Notes: generated by a model from the letters alone, not told the origin. Positions 8,415-16,668 are shown, counted from the stretch's first letter. The stretch: DNA of 64,000 nt from CAZYHS01 sp964647545 (GCA_964647545.1 CAZYHS010000003.1:41655-105654); one strand, 5' to 3'. Made by a program: numbers and translations.

Positions 8415-8588
8415 GGGCCCATAGCTCAGCGGATAGAGCACGTGCCTTCNNNNNNNNNNNNNNNNNNNNNNNNNNNNNNNNNNNNNNNNNNNNNNNNNNN
8501 NNNNNNNNNNNNNNNNNNNNNNNNNNNNNNNNNNNNNNNNNNNNNNNNNCTAAGCATGTGGTCGCAGGTTCGATCCCTGCTGGGCCCG
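8415..8588 (+). tRNA. tRNA-Arg(TCT), interrupted by a 100-N gap in the anticodon loop
   Basis: The left part gives acceptor GGGCCCA, D-arm GCTC...GAGC, anticodon 5' stem CGTGC and loop bases CTTC. The right part gives loop bases CTAA, stem GCATG, T-arm GCAGG/CCTGC and acceptor TGGGCCC, pairing perfectly with the left end. Joined with a one-base overlap (C), the loop becomes CTTCTAA, anticodon TCT (arginine). CCA is not encoded. The gap may be artificial, may hold an inserted element, or may join halves of two tandem tRNAs. The real tRNA length would be about 74 bases. Confidence 0.7.
8450..8549. other. Assembly gap (100 N) inside the tRNA-Arg anticodon loop
   Basis: Exactly 100 N, the same size as the three other gaps in the window, so the true length is unknown. 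The flanking bases are the two halves of one anticodon loop. Apart from the tRNA, the 8318-8650 stretch contains only the terminator at 8599-8630; I see no gene in it. Confidence 0.95.
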
Positions 8589-8598
8589 CATTAGAGAG

Positions 8599-8630
8599 CG
8601 GTCGATCTTTTACAAGGTCGACCGTTTTTT
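8599..8630. terminator. Terminator downstream of tRNA-Arg / lhgO 3' end
   Basis: The stem CGGTCGA/TCGACCG with a 12-base loop is followed by TTTTTT on the plus strand, 10 bases after the tRNA end. It probably terminates the tRNA transcript. The 3' end of the minus-strand oxidase gene lies 20 bases further. Confidence 0.8.
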
Positions 8631-8650
8631 GTTTTTGAATCGCGGCAAGA

Positions 8651-9772
8651 TCAGATTAGCCCGCAAACGTGCTTGGCAATTGCCGGAGCCGCGGTTAGTG
8701 CAGGCGATTCGATGCCAAGTAAATGAATGATGTCGCCGTCGCGCCAGATGTCAAAGTCGCCGAACGGACGCCCGTTCTTGTAAAGCTTCGGTCTGTTTCC
8801 GGCGTAGGCAGGTTCGAGGTCGCTTGCGCTGACGTTTTTTACAAAGCGCGAAAGTTCTTTCGCAAAAATTTCCGGCGGAGTTGAAATCGAGTAATCATCT
8901 TTTTTGTCTGGAGTGAGTTTGATTTGTGACGGTCCGACAAAAAGTTCGCCGGCAATATTTCGGTGTGTGTGAATCCCCATGCTGGAGACAAGCGTTGCGT
9001 CGGCGTCGTCGGCGGTTGCGATGAAGCGCGACGGCACGGGATAGATCATCGTTTTTATGCCGCCATTTTTCCAGCGGTAATATTCTCCTTTGAACGGAAT
9101 TATCTGATATAGGTCGCACATCTGAAAATCTTCGCCGCGGCATTTCATGCTTAAAATTTCGTCGGCCCAAAGACCGGCGGCGTTAATTAACATGTCAAAC
9201 GGCATCTCGCCTCTGTCGGTCTGTAGAAGTTTCTGAATTGTATCGATACCGGTGACGCAGCATGGATAGAGGAGGTTGACATTTTGACGGCGCGAAAGTT
9301 CGACTTCAAGGGCTCGAATGTACGCGGAGGCGTCCATAATTCCGCTGGCGGCAGAAAATGCGCACGCTACAACGTTTTGCAGACTTGGTTCGGCCTGCAA
9401 AAGTTCTTCGACGTTTCTAAGTTCAAAGCCTTCCACGCCGCAGATGTCGGCGTTCTTTTTAACTTCGACCAATGCATTTGCCTCAGCCTGATCGCAGGCA
9501 ATGACCCATTTGCCGCATTTTTTATTTGCGACGCCGAGCTTTGCCAAAAGCTCGTAGGTCATTTTGTTCCCTTCGACGCAAAGTTTCGCCTTTAGCGAAT
9601 CGGGAGGATAGGCAAAACCTGCGTGGATAACTTCGGAGTTGCGCGTGCTTGTGTGATGGCCGAGGAATTTTTCTTTTTCGAAAAGAAAAATCTCGTCGCC
9701 CGATTTTTGCGAGAGTGTCAGCGCGATGTTTAAGCCGACAACTCCGCCGCCGACGATGCAGATATTAGCCAT
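8651..9772 (-). CDS. lhgO: FAD-dependent oxidoreductase, L-2-hydroxyglutarate oxidase (LhgO) family
   Basis: A 373-residue DAO-fold flavoprotein. The dinucleotide-binding motif ICIVGGGVVGLNIALTL is at residues 4-20, and the LhgO-type blocks are HTSTRNSEVIHAGF, NAAGLWADEI and, at the C-terminus, GIESPALTAAPAIAKHV. Characterised members oxidise L-2-hydroxyglutarate to 2-oxoglutarate, feeding electrons to the membrane; glycerol-3-phosphate dehydrogenase-like relatives are the main alternative. It is the last gene of a tightly packed operon, its start overlapping the SemiSWEET gene by 8 bases. Whether the transporter moves its substrate is a guess from neighbourhood only. Confidence 0.82.
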   Translation of the reverse strand: MANICIVGGGVVGLNIALTLSQKSGDEIFLFEKEKFLGHHTSTRNSEVIHAGFAYPPDSLKAKLCVEGNKMTYELLAKLGVANKKCGKWVIACDQAEANALVEVKKNADICGVEGFELRNVEELLQAEPSLQNVVACAFSAASGIMDASAYIRALEVELSRRQNVNLLYPCCVTGIDTIQKLLQTDRGEMPFDMLINAAGLWADEILSMKCRGEDFQMCDLYQIIPFKGEYYRWKNGGIKTMIYPVPSRFIATADDADATLVSSMGIHTHRNIAGELFVGPSQIKLTPDKKDDYSISTPPEIFAKELSRFVKNVSASDLEPAYAGNRPKLYKNGRPFGDFDIWRDGDIIHLLGIESPALTAAPAIAKHVCGLI

Positions 9773-10013
9773 GCTTGACCTTTAGATAGAGGATGTAACC
9801 GCTAAGGGCGAACGTTATTGCATTTGCCAGAATCACAGGTGCGGCGCCTATCAAGATTCCGTAAACCATCCACAAAAAAACGCCGAGCGTGAAGAGCGAA
9901 TACATCACAAGCGAAAGGTCGCCGGTGTGGCGCGTTTTGTGCGCCTTAATTACCTGTGGCACAAAACTTATAGTGGTCAATGCGGCGGCGATGTAGCCGA
10001 GTTCTAGAGTCAT
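9765..10013 (-). CDS. SemiSWEET-family small sugar transporter (PQ-loop)
   Basis: An 82-residue membrane protein with three predicted helices. It carries the SemiSWEET/MtN3 signature: SFVPQVIKAHKTRHTGDLS with the PQ motif, then FLWMVYGILIGAAPVILAN. SemiSWEETs are half-size SWEET transporters that dimerise to carry sugars across the inner membrane. The gene overlaps tpx upstream by 4 bases and lhgO downstream by 8 bases, so all three are probably co-translated. The substrate cannot be read from sequence. Confidence 0.88.
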   Translation of the reverse strand: MTLELGYIAAALTTISFVPQVIKAHKTRHTGDLSLVMYSLFTLGVFLWMVYGILIGAAPVILANAITFALSGYILYLKVKHG

Positions 10014-10525
10014 TTAAGCTCCTTTGCCGCGGATAGCACTGCGGCATAGTCGGGCTCTTGCGTAACTTCTTTGACGAGCTGAATATATTTTACGGTGCCC
10101 AAACGATCGACCACAAAAATGCAGCGGGCAAGAAGCCGCAGTTCTTTGATTAAGATGCCGAGCGATTCGCCGCAAAGAGCGTTGCGGTGGTCGGAGAGCG
10201 TGACGACCTTGTCGATGCCGGACGCGCCGCACCAGCGTTTTTGGGCAAACGGGAGGTCCATGCTGACGGTTACAACTGCAACGTCTGTGCCGAGGCTTAC
10301 GGCCTGCTGGTTGAATTTTCTTGTTTCAATGTCGCATACCGGCGTGTCGAGCGACGGGACGCACGATAAAATTATGGTTTTAGCGGCGAAGCTGGAGAGC
10401 TTGACCTCCTGAAGATCGTTATTGAGGAGGGTAACATCTGGAAGTTTGTCGCCGACTTTGATTTCGTTTCCGACAAGCGTGAGCGGGTTACCGTGGATGG
10501 TGACAAGACCTTTGCGTTCGTTCAT
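10010..10525 (-). CDS. tpx: Thiol peroxidase Tpx (atypical 2-Cys peroxiredoxin)
   Basis: A 171-residue peroxiredoxin reducing hydrogen peroxide and alkyl hydroperoxides with thioredoxin. The peroxidatic cysteine is Cys64 in PSLDTPVCDIETRKFN; the resolving cysteine is Cys99 in KRWCGASG, the spacing typical of Tpx. VTLLNNDLQEV and VVTVSMDLPFAQ are further family blocks. A good Shine-Dalgarno (AAGGAGCC in the minus-strand sense) precedes the ATG. First gene of the tpx-SemiSWEET-lhgO operon. Its presence fits an anaerobe or microaerophile coping with oxygen. Confidence 0.95.
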   Translation of the reverse strand: MNERKGLVTIHGNPLTLVGNEIKVGDKLPDVTLLNNDLQEVKLSSFAAKTIILSCVPSLDTPVCDIETRKFNQQAVSLGTDVAVVTVSMDLPFAQKRWCGASGIDKVVTLSDHRNALCGESLGILIKELRLLARCIFVVDRLGTVKYIQLVKEVTQEPDYAAVLSAAKELK

Positions 10526-10555
10526 AATAAGAGGCTCCTTTTTAGGTTGATTGCA

Positions 10556-10584
10556 TCTATATTTTTTAAATTGAATAACACGAA
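10556..10584 (-). promoter_or_regulatory. Candidate sigma-70-type promoter for tpx operon
   Basis: Read on the minus strand: TTCGTG, a 17-base spacer, then TATAGA, about 30 bases ahead of the tpx start. The -10 is good, the -35 poor. The rest of the 10526-10734 intergenic region is AT-rich with nothing else I can name. Confidence 0.3.
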
Positions 10585-10734
10585 GAAATCTCTAGGAAAA
10601 GGGTTTATTGATAATTGCCGGCATTCATCAGTTTAATTAACTTTTTAAGTTTATCGTTAAATAATTTCCCCTTGAAAATTTCGCGGCTTAGGCGTTTACT
10701 CTCCTTTCAATTTTACAATAAAACGGAGATGAAA

Positions 10735-12189
10735 ATGGCTAAGCTCGCAATCGATAAAAAGGTGTTCGAAAAAACTGTCAGACTTTGCAAAGATAAGGGG
10801 ATAGTCCTCCCAACCTTCGCGCAGATGAAAGATCCGACAAAAGTTCCGTCACAAATCCTGCAGAAGCTCAAAAATATCGGCCTATGGGACGTTAATTCGC
10901 TCAATCTCTTTCGCATCACGTGGAAAAACGACGTTAAAAGCGGTGCGTTCGGAGGGGTAAACTTCGTTGAACTGCCGTCAAAACTGACCGGTGTAAAGGC
11001 CCGTATCTTCGGGCTTGTCGGCAAATATTTTCCGACCGGCGCTCACAAAGTCGGCGCGACTTACGGATGCCTTGTCCCCAGACTTGTGACCGGAACGTTC
11101 GACCCGACATCGCAAAAGGCCGTATGGCCTTCGACCGGAAACTATTGTCGCGGCGGCGCCTACAACGCAAAACTACTTGGTTGCGAATCTGTCGCAATTT
11201 TGCCGCAGGAGATGAGTCGCGAACGTTTCGAGTGGCTCAAAAGCATCGGCAGCGAAATCATTGCGACCCCCGGCTGCGAATCGAACGTGAAGGAAATTTA
11301 CGACAAGTGCCACGAAATCAAACGCGAACGCGGCGACAAGGTAGTTGTCTTGAATCAGTTCGACGAGTTCGGCAACGGCATGTGGCATTATAACGTAACA
11401 GCCGAGGCCATGCTTGAGGTCTTGAAAGGCGTCATGGGCCCAAAAGACAGATTTGCCGGTTATGTTTCCGCGACCGGATCGGCCGGCACCATCGCCGCCG
11501 GCGACCGTCTTAAAGAGGTCTATCCCCACTCGAAGATCGTCGCGAGCGAGGCGCTGCAATGCCCGACGCTCTATTTGAACGGCTACGGCGCCCACCGTAT
11601 CGAAGGAATTGGCGACAAACATGTTCCGTGGATTCACAATTCTCGCAACACCGACGTCGTGACTGCAATTGACGACGAAGCCTGTATGCACATCATGCGC
11701 GTTTTTAACGAAGATGCCGGCCGCGAAATGCTTGCCAAGCACGGAGTCTCAAAAGATGTCATTGAAAAACTTTCGCTACTGGGTATTTCCGGAATCGGCA
11801 ACGTGCTGTCAGCGGTAAAACTCGCAAAACATTTCGAGCTGACCGAAAACGACATTATTTTCACCGTTTTCACCGACTCGATGGAGATGTATGCCTCGCG
11901 AGTGGAAGAAGAACGTACAAAACTTGGAAAATATTCTTCGGAAAAGGCCTATGCCGACTGGGAACGCTATCTGCTCGGCTTTGCTGCCGACAACATGCAG
12001 GAGCTTTCTTATCTCGATAGAAAACGGATTCATAATTTGAAATATTTCACATGGGTCGAGCAGCAGGGGAAATCGGTCGAGGAGCTCAACGCCCAGTGGT
12101 ACGATCACGACTATTGGACGAGCCGCTGGAGAATGGCCGACGAGTACGACAACCTCATCGAAGAGTTTAACGCCGCGGTTGCGAAGTAA
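10735..12189 (+). CDS. PLP-dependent fold-type II enzyme, possibly filling the YgeX step
   Basis: A 484-residue member of the tryptophan-synthase-beta/cysteine-synthase superfamily. Lys105 in TGAHKVGATYG is the likely PLP lysine, and GSAGTIAAGD near residue 248 is the glycine-rich phosphate loop. The protein is longer than cysteine synthase (about 310) or YgeX diaminopropionate ammonia-lyase (about 400), with extra N- and C-terminal parts ending in aromatic-rich helices (WYDHDYWTSRWRMADEY). It heads a block with HyuA, YgeY and YgeW, where E. coli has ygeX, so elimination of ammonia from a diaminopropionate-like product is plausible but unproven. The start is set by GGAG 6 bases before the second ATG. 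Confidence 0.7.
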   Translation: MAKLAIDKKVFEKTVRLCKDKGIVLPTFAQMKDPTKVPSQILQKLKNIGLWDVNSLNLFRITWKNDVKSGAFGGVNFVELPSKLTGVKARIFGLVGKYFPTGAHKVGATYGCLVPRLVTGTFDPTSQKAVWPSTGNYCRGGAYNAKLLGCESVAILPQEMSRERFEWLKSIGSEIIATPGCESNVKEIYDKCHEIKRERGDKVVVLNQFDEFGNGMWHYNVTAEAMLEVLKGVMGPKDRFAGYVSATGSAGTIAAGDRLKEVYPHSKIVASEALQCPTLYLNGYGAHRIEGIGDKHVPWIHNSRNTDVVTAIDDEACMHIMRVFNEDAGREMLAKHGVSKDVIEKLSLLGISGIGNVLSAVKLAKHFELTENDIIFTVFTDSMEMYASRVEEERTKLGKYSSEKAYADWERYLLGFAADNMQELSYLDRKRIHNLKYFTWVEQQGKSVEELNAQWYDHDYWTSRWRMADEYDNLIEEFNAAVAK

Positions 12190-12204
12190 TGAGTTGGTTT
12201 CGGC

Positions 12205-12289
12205 GTCATTGCGAGCGTTAGCGAAGCAATCCCCCGCAAAATTAAATACGGGGGATCGCCACGTCGCCCTTAAGGCTCCTCGCGATGAC
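12205..12289. repeat. Palindromic dispersed-type repeat (GTCATTGCGAG...CGCGATGAC)
   Basis: An 85-bp element between the PLP enzyme and the amidohydrolase. The ends GTCATTGCGAG and CTCGCGATGAC are near-perfect inverted repeats. The centre holds a second dyad, GCAATCCCCCG/CGGGGGATCGC, around an AT loop. Elements with the GTCATTGCGAGCG...GAAGCAATC wording are common dispersed repeats in many bacteria; the copy number here is unknown. It leaves the next gene without a visible Shine-Dalgarno. Confidence 0.75.
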
Positions 12290-12305
12290 ATACAATTGTT
12301 ACTTT

Positions 12306-13682
12306 ATGCTATTTATAAAAAATGCGAAAATTTCCACCGGAGTCGCGAATGAAACCAGAAACGTCGATGTGACAGTTGACGGCGAGAGGTTCGTGTCGAT
12401 CAACGACGCCGGCAGTCATCCGCATCCCGATGGCGCCGAAGTTATCGACGCAAACGGACTTTTAATGCTCCCCGGGGCGTTCGACCCGCACGTTCATTTT
12501 GACACCCCCGGTTTTGAGTCGCGCGAAGATTTTGCTCACGGCTCCCGCGCCGCCGCAGCCGGCGGAGTTACTACCGTCATCGACATGCCCGATACGTCGC
12601 TCCCTCCGGTGACAGACGTTGCAAATCTTCACACAAAGCTCGCCGTTATTTCGTCGCAGGCCTACGTTGATTTTGCCTTGTGGGGCGGCGTTAGCGGCAA
12701 TGCGGTGAGGGAGCTCGGCTGGCTCGATAACATTGAAGACCTCTATCGTGAAGGTGTTGTCGGTTTCAAAACCTATCTAATCAGCGGGATGGACACTTTC
12801 CGCGAGCTGTCGTTCATGGAGCTTGGACAGGTCATGGCGAAGGCGAACGAACTCGGCGCACTTGTCGGCCTTCACGCCGAAGATGGACGACAAATTCGCG
12901 AAAGAACGAAAAAGTTTCAGGCTGCCGGCAAAAAATCGCTCGAAGATTATTACGCTTCGCGCGCCGAGCCTGCCGAAAGCGATGGCGTGACAATCGGCGT
13001 CGCTCTTGCAAAGAGCACCCACGCGAAGCTGCACGTTGTTCATCTTGCGTCGGGGAGCGGCTCCAATTTAATAGCTCTTGCAAAACATTCGGGGATCGAC
13101 GTCTCGTGCGAAACCTGTCCGCACTATCTTGCTTTTACGCGCGATGATTTCGCGAAGCTCGGAGCATATTTAAAGACGGCTCCGGTCGTTAAGAACGCAG
13201 CCGACCGTGACGCTTTGTGGAGCGCCCTTGAAAACGGCGACATAGATTTTCTTGCGACCGATCATGCCCCTGCGCCGCCCGAACAAAAAAATACGGGGAA
13301 CGCTTGGACCGACTACGGCGGAATTCCCGGAGTCGAACTTATGCTGCCGTTCGCATTTTCCGAAGGTTACAAAAAGGGGAGATTTTCTCTGGCGCGTCTT
13401 ATTGAGATCACAAGTTCGGCGGCGGCAAAGCGTTTCGGTTTTTTCCCGAAAAAAGGGGCGATTTCGACCTATTCGGACGCCGACTTTGTTTTGATCGATC
13501 CGGACGCCGAAACTTTGATTGAAGGGGCCAAGCTTCATTCGAAGGCAAAGTGGAGCGTCTTTGAAGGAATGAAATTCAACGGAAAGATCATTGCCACCTA
13601 TCTGCGAGGTAAAAAGATTTTCGACGCAAATCTTGATATTGTCGGGTGCGCCGGCGATGGCAAATGGCTAAGAAGGGGATGA
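12306..13682 (+). CDS. hyuA: Cyclic amidohydrolase, HyuA / dihydropyrimidinase / allantoinase type
   Basis: A 458-residue binuclear-zinc amidohydrolase opening a cyclic amide ring (hydantoin, dihydropyrimidine or allantoin-like). Metal ligands visible: DPHVHFD (His62, His64), the carbamylated lysine in GFKTYL (Lys155), GLHAEDG, VVHLASG and ATDHAP (Asp319). AAAAGGVTTVIDMPD is closest in form to allantoinases and HyuA. In the YgeX-YgeY-YgeW-SsnA clusters a HyuA-type enzyme takes this place. Translation probably starts at ATG 12306 (MLFIKNAKI); no clear ribosome-binding site is seen, perhaps because the repeat sits directly upstream. The stop overlaps the next gene region. Confidence 0.85.
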   Translation: MLFIKNAKISTGVANETRNVDVTVDGERFVSINDAGSHPHPDGAEVIDANGLLMLPGAFDPHVHFDTPGFESREDFAHGSRAAAAGGVTTVIDMPDTSLPPVTDVANLHTKLAVISSQAYVDFALWGGVSGNAVRELGWLDNIEDLYREGVVGFKTYLISGMDTFRELSFMELGQVMAKANELGALVGLHAEDGRQIRERTKKFQAAGKKSLEDYYASRAEPAESDGVTIGVALAKSTHAKLHVVHLASGSGSNLIALAKHSGIDVSCETCPHYLAFTRDDFAKLGAYLKTAPVVKNAADRDALWSALENGDIDFLATDHAPAPPEQKNTGNAWTDYGGIPGVELMLPFAFSEGYKKGRFSLARLIEITSSAAAKRFGFFPKKGAISTYSDADFVLIDPDAETLIEGAKLHSKAKWSVFEGMKFNGKIIATYLRGKKIFDANLDIVGCAGDGKWLRRG

Positions 13683-13684
13683 AC

Positions 13685-14863
13685 ATGCACGAAAAAATTC
13701 TGGCGCTTGCAAAAAAATACGAAAATGAAACAGCGCAATTTCTCGCCGACATCGCGGCTATTCCGTCTCTCTCCGGCAATGAGAAAAACGTTGTCGAGCG
13801 TATCAAATCTGAAATGAAGAAAGTCGGCTTTGACGACGTTTGGACCGACGGGCTCGGCTCGGTCGTAGGCGTTATCGGAAACGGCCCCAGAAAGATCGCC
13901 TTCGACGCTCACATCGATACGGTCGATATCGGCAATCGCGATTTGTGGAGCTTCGATCCCTACAAAACGCACATTAAAGATGGGCGCGTTTGGGGACGGG
14001 GAGTCGCCGATCAGAAGGGGGGGATGGCGTCGATGGTGACCGCCGGCCGCATTATCAAGGAGCTGGGGCTGGCTAATGACGCGACGGTTTACATGGTCGG
14101 CTCGGTGATGGAAGAAGATTGCGACGGCCTCTGCTGGCAATATCTTATCAAGGAAGAAAAACTTCTTCCCGACGTTGTGGTGCTGACCGAGCCTACGAGC
14201 CTTAACGTCTATCGCGGCCATCGCGGTCGCATGGAGATCGAGGTCAGCGTTTCGGGAATTTCGTGCCACGGCAGCGCCCCCGAGCGCGGTGTGAATGCGA
14301 TCTACAAAATGAATCCTATCATTGCAGGTATCGAGAAATTGAACGAGCGGCTCAAGTTCGACGATTTTCTCGGCAAGGGGACGATCGTAATTTCGCAGGT
14401 AAACGGCAGCGGCCCTTCACAATGCGCGGTCGCCGACAAATGTTCGATATACATCGACCGTAGATTGACATGGGGCGAAACTGAGGAATCTGCCATCGCC
14501 GAAATTCGCGAGGTCGCGCAGCAGGCGCATGTCGATGCCGAAATTAACGTTCCATCTTACGAAGGGCTTGGCTACACGGGTAAAAAATATCCGACCAAAA
14601 AATATTATCCAACTTGGAAGATCGAATCCGACAACAAGTTTGTCGTTAAAGCAGAAGATGCATTCGCAAAACTTTTCGGCTCAAAACCTAAAACCGACAA
14701 GTGGACTTTCTCAACAAACGGTATTGCGATTATGGGGATGCACAAAATTCCGTGCATCGGTTTTGGCCCCGGAAACGAAGAGCAGGCGCACGCTCCCGAT
14801 GAGTGGACTCCGGTCGAGCATTTAACAAAGGCCGCGGCTTTTTACGCCGCGTTCGTAATTTAA
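13685..14863 (+). CDS. ygeY: YgeY-family M20 metallohydrolase
   Basis: A 392-residue M20 peptidase/deacetylase-type hydrolase, close to the length of E. coli YgeY (about 400). Zinc ligands: His76 in FDAHIDT, Asp109 in GRGVADQKGGMASMV, and the VMEEDCDG pair (Glu143/144). RGRMEIEVSVSGISCHGSAPERG is the dimerisation-domain His region. The GVADQKGGMASMV wording is that of YgeY, a family defined by its linkage to YgeW and SsnA. It probably hydrolyses an amide bond of a ring-opened intermediate. AGAAGGGG lies about 6 bases before ATG 13685; an ATG at 13679 overlapping the previous stop is the alternative. Confidence 0.88.
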   Translation: MHEKILALAKKYENETAQFLADIAAIPSLSGNEKNVVERIKSEMKKVGFDDVWTDGLGSVVGVIGNGPRKIAFDAHIDTVDIGNRDLWSFDPYKTHIKDGRVWGRGVADQKGGMASMVTAGRIIKELGLANDATVYMVGSVMEEDCDGLCWQYLIKEEKLLPDVVVLTEPTSLNVYRGHRGRMEIEVSVSGISCHGSAPERGVNAIYKMNPIIAGIEKLNERLKFDDFLGKGTIVISQVNGSGPSQCAVADKCSIYIDRRLTWGETEESAIAEIREVAQQAHVDAEINVPSYEGLGYTGKKYPTKKYYPTWKIESDNKFVVKAEDAFAKLFGSKPKTDKWTFSTNGIAIMGMHKIPCIGFGPGNEEQAHAPDEWTPVEHLTKAAAFYAAFVI

Positions 14864-14882
14864 AAATTTAAAAGGGGAAAAT

Positions 14883-15890
14883 ATGCACTTCAAAGGAAAG
14901 CATTTCATCGCGGAACAGGATTGGTCAAAGGAGGAGCTCGATCACATGTTCGAGCTTGCGACCGAGCTCAAAGAAAAGAAAAAACACGGTGAAATCACCG
15001 ACTGGCTGAAGAATCAGACGGTCTTTATGATATTTTTTGAGCAGTCGACCCGCACCCGCAATTCTATGGGTTGCGGAATTACACAGCTCGGCGGGAATTC
15101 GCACGATCTGACTCCCGAAAAAATGCAGCTATCGCATGGCGAAACCGCAAAAGACACCGCGTTGGTTTTGTCGCGCATGGGGCACGCGATCGCCTGCCGA
15201 AACTGTTTTTACGGGACCGGCAACAAGTATCTCCGCGAAATGGCGGCACACGCAAGTATTCCGGTGTTAAGTCTGCAGGACGACTTGTATCATCCAATGC
15301 AGGGCATTGCCGACCTCATGACGATTCAAGAAAAGTTCGGGAAAAATCTCAAAGGTTTGAAGGTCACAATTTCATGGGCTTATGCAACCAGCCACGCAAA
15401 GCCGCTTAGCGTGCCGCAGTCGCAGATCGAGCTCTTCCCGCGTTACGGCATTGACGTGACGGTTGCCGCCCCGAAAGAATTTCCGCTTTTGCCCGAATTT
15501 GTGGAGCAGGCAAAGAAGAACGCGGCGGAGGGTGGCGGCTCGATAAAATTCACGGACGACATGGACGAAGGTTTCAAAGGGGCGCACATCGTTATCCCGA
15601 AGAACTGGGGCGGATTTGCACATTTCCCGACTTGGGAAGATTCGGACGAGCAGAAGCGTCAGATGAAGGCCAATCTTGAGAAACACAAGGACTGGATCTG
15701 CGACAAGCGCCGCATGCTCCTTGCCGACAAAGAGGTGAAATACATGCACGCGTTGCCGGCCGATCGCGGCAAAGAGGTGACAGACGAGGTCATCGACAGC
15801 GAAAAGTGGTCAATTATTTATGACGAAGCCGAGAACAGATTGCACACCGCAAAGGCGATCATGGCGCTTACAATGGGCGGTAGAATTTAA
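14883..15890 (+). CDS. ygeW: Knotted carbamoyltransferase YgeW
   Basis: A 335-residue member of the aspartate/ornithine carbamoyltransferase superfamily. The carbamoyl-phosphate loop is FFEQSTRTRNSMG (Ser55-Arg59), followed by SHGETAKDTALVLSRM and SLQDDLYHPMQGIADL (His137-Gln140), the YgeW-type replacement of the HPCQ loop. The C-terminal MHALPADRGKEVTDEVID is also typical. In the purine-linked clusters YgeW is thought to phosphorolyse a ureido amino acid, giving carbamoyl phosphate and 2,3-diaminopropionate, i.e. a route to ATP; I recall this from literature and cannot check it here. Good Shine-Dalgarno (AAAAGGGGAAA). Shorter than E. coli YgeW (396). Confidence 0.88.
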   Translation: MHFKGKHFIAEQDWSKEELDHMFELATELKEKKKHGEITDWLKNQTVFMIFFEQSTRTRNSMGCGITQLGGNSHDLTPEKMQLSHGETAKDTALVLSRMGHAIACRNCFYGTGNKYLREMAAHASIPVLSLQDDLYHPMQGIADLMTIQEKFGKNLKGLKVTISWAYATSHAKPLSVPQSQIELFPRYGIDVTVAAPKEFPLLPEFVEQAKKNAAEGGGSIKFTDDMDEGFKGAHIVIPKNWGGFAHFPTWEDSDEQKRQMKANLEKHKDWICDKRRMLLADKEVKYMHALPADRGKEVTDEVIDSEKWSIIYDEAENRLHTAKAIMALTMGGRI

Positions 15891-15903
15891 TTCTTCAGCT
15901 GGG

Positions 15904-16572
15904 TCATCGGCATTTTGAACTATCTTCGATCACGTGAACGGCGCTTATTTGATTAAGCGCCGTTTTTACATCGTCAAGAAGTCCTTCCTTCTCAACGAAT
16001 AGAGAAATTTCGTTGTTTGACGCCGAATTGTCGTCGACAAAAACGCAGCCGTTGTGGCGATAACCGCTTGGCATCATTATTCCGTCCAACTCCGGCACGT
16101 AGAGCCTCGTGTCGGCGTCAAAAAGATTTTGGCTGACGGAAACGCTGCGAAAAGGGACGAGACAGTTTCCTTCGATGCCGACCCCGTACTGACAGCCCAA
16201 AGAGTTATCGACAACGCTGTAGCAACGCTCAAAGTTCGAGTCGACGGAACACCAGCCGGCGTCGGTTACCAGCATGTTGTTTTCGAGATAGCCGTTTCCG
16301 TGATGCGCAAGGGCTTGCGCAAACGCGTACGGCACCTGATCGATGACTGTTCCGTCCTGTCTGTAGAGATTTGTGTCGATTACTTGAAGATAGTCGCCTT
16401 CAAATACGCTCCAGTAAAATGTTAATGAGAGCCGCTGTAAAACGACGTCATCGTCGTCGTCATCGTCTGCGAACAAATTCTGAGAAAAAAATGTCGAAAA
16501 AAGGAGCAAAAAGATCACCGAGAAAAAAACAAAAAATTTATTAGGCGACATGCGTCGAAATTCTGCTGACAT
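15904..16572 (-). CDS. Secreted 3D-domain-like protein of unknown role
   Basis: A roughly 222-residue exported protein on the opposite strand inside the catabolic block. A signal peptide (FFVFFSVIFLLLFSTFFS) ends LFA, immediately followed by a run of seven Asp. The C-terminal half (VSVSQNLFDADTRLYVPELD, then FVDDNSASNNEISLFV) resembles the 3D double-psi-barrel domain of MltA/RpfB-type cell-wall enzymes, where aspartates are catalytic; here one Asp position appears to be Asn (DDNSASNNEISLF). Six cysteines in the mature part could form disulfides. The start is uncertain: ATG 16572, ATG 16551 or TTG 16587, none with a clear ribosome-binding site. Homology is by eye and moderate. Confidence 0.5.
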   Translation of the reverse strand: MSAEFRRMSPNKFFVFFSVIFLLLFSTFFSQNLFADDDDDDDVVLQRLSLTFYWSVFEGDYLQVIDTNLYRQDGTVIDQVPYAFAQALAHHGNGYLENNMLVTDAGWCSVDSNFERCYSVVDNSLGCQYGVGIEGNCLVPFRSVSVSQNLFDADTRLYVPELDGIMMPSGYRHNGCVFVDDNSASNNEISLFVEKEGLLDDVKTALNQISAVHVIEDSSKCR

Positions 16573-16629
16573 TTTTTTGAATGTCAAGGAGGGATTGCCG
16601 TCCGTATTAAAAAACTTCCAGCGCCGGCA

Positions 16630-16657
16630 TTGACGAAAACCTATAATTGAGTAATAT
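16630..16657 (+). promoter_or_regulatory. Candidate promoter for the DPD-like/ssnA transcript
   Basis: TTGACG, a 16-base spacer and TAATAT lie just before the gene at 16669; a perfect TATAAT also sits inside the spacer (16642-16647). The implied leader is only about 5-15 bases and no Shine-Dalgarno precedes the ATG, so the message may be almost leaderless. Confidence 0.4.
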
Positions 16658-16668
16658 CCCGCCCACCG

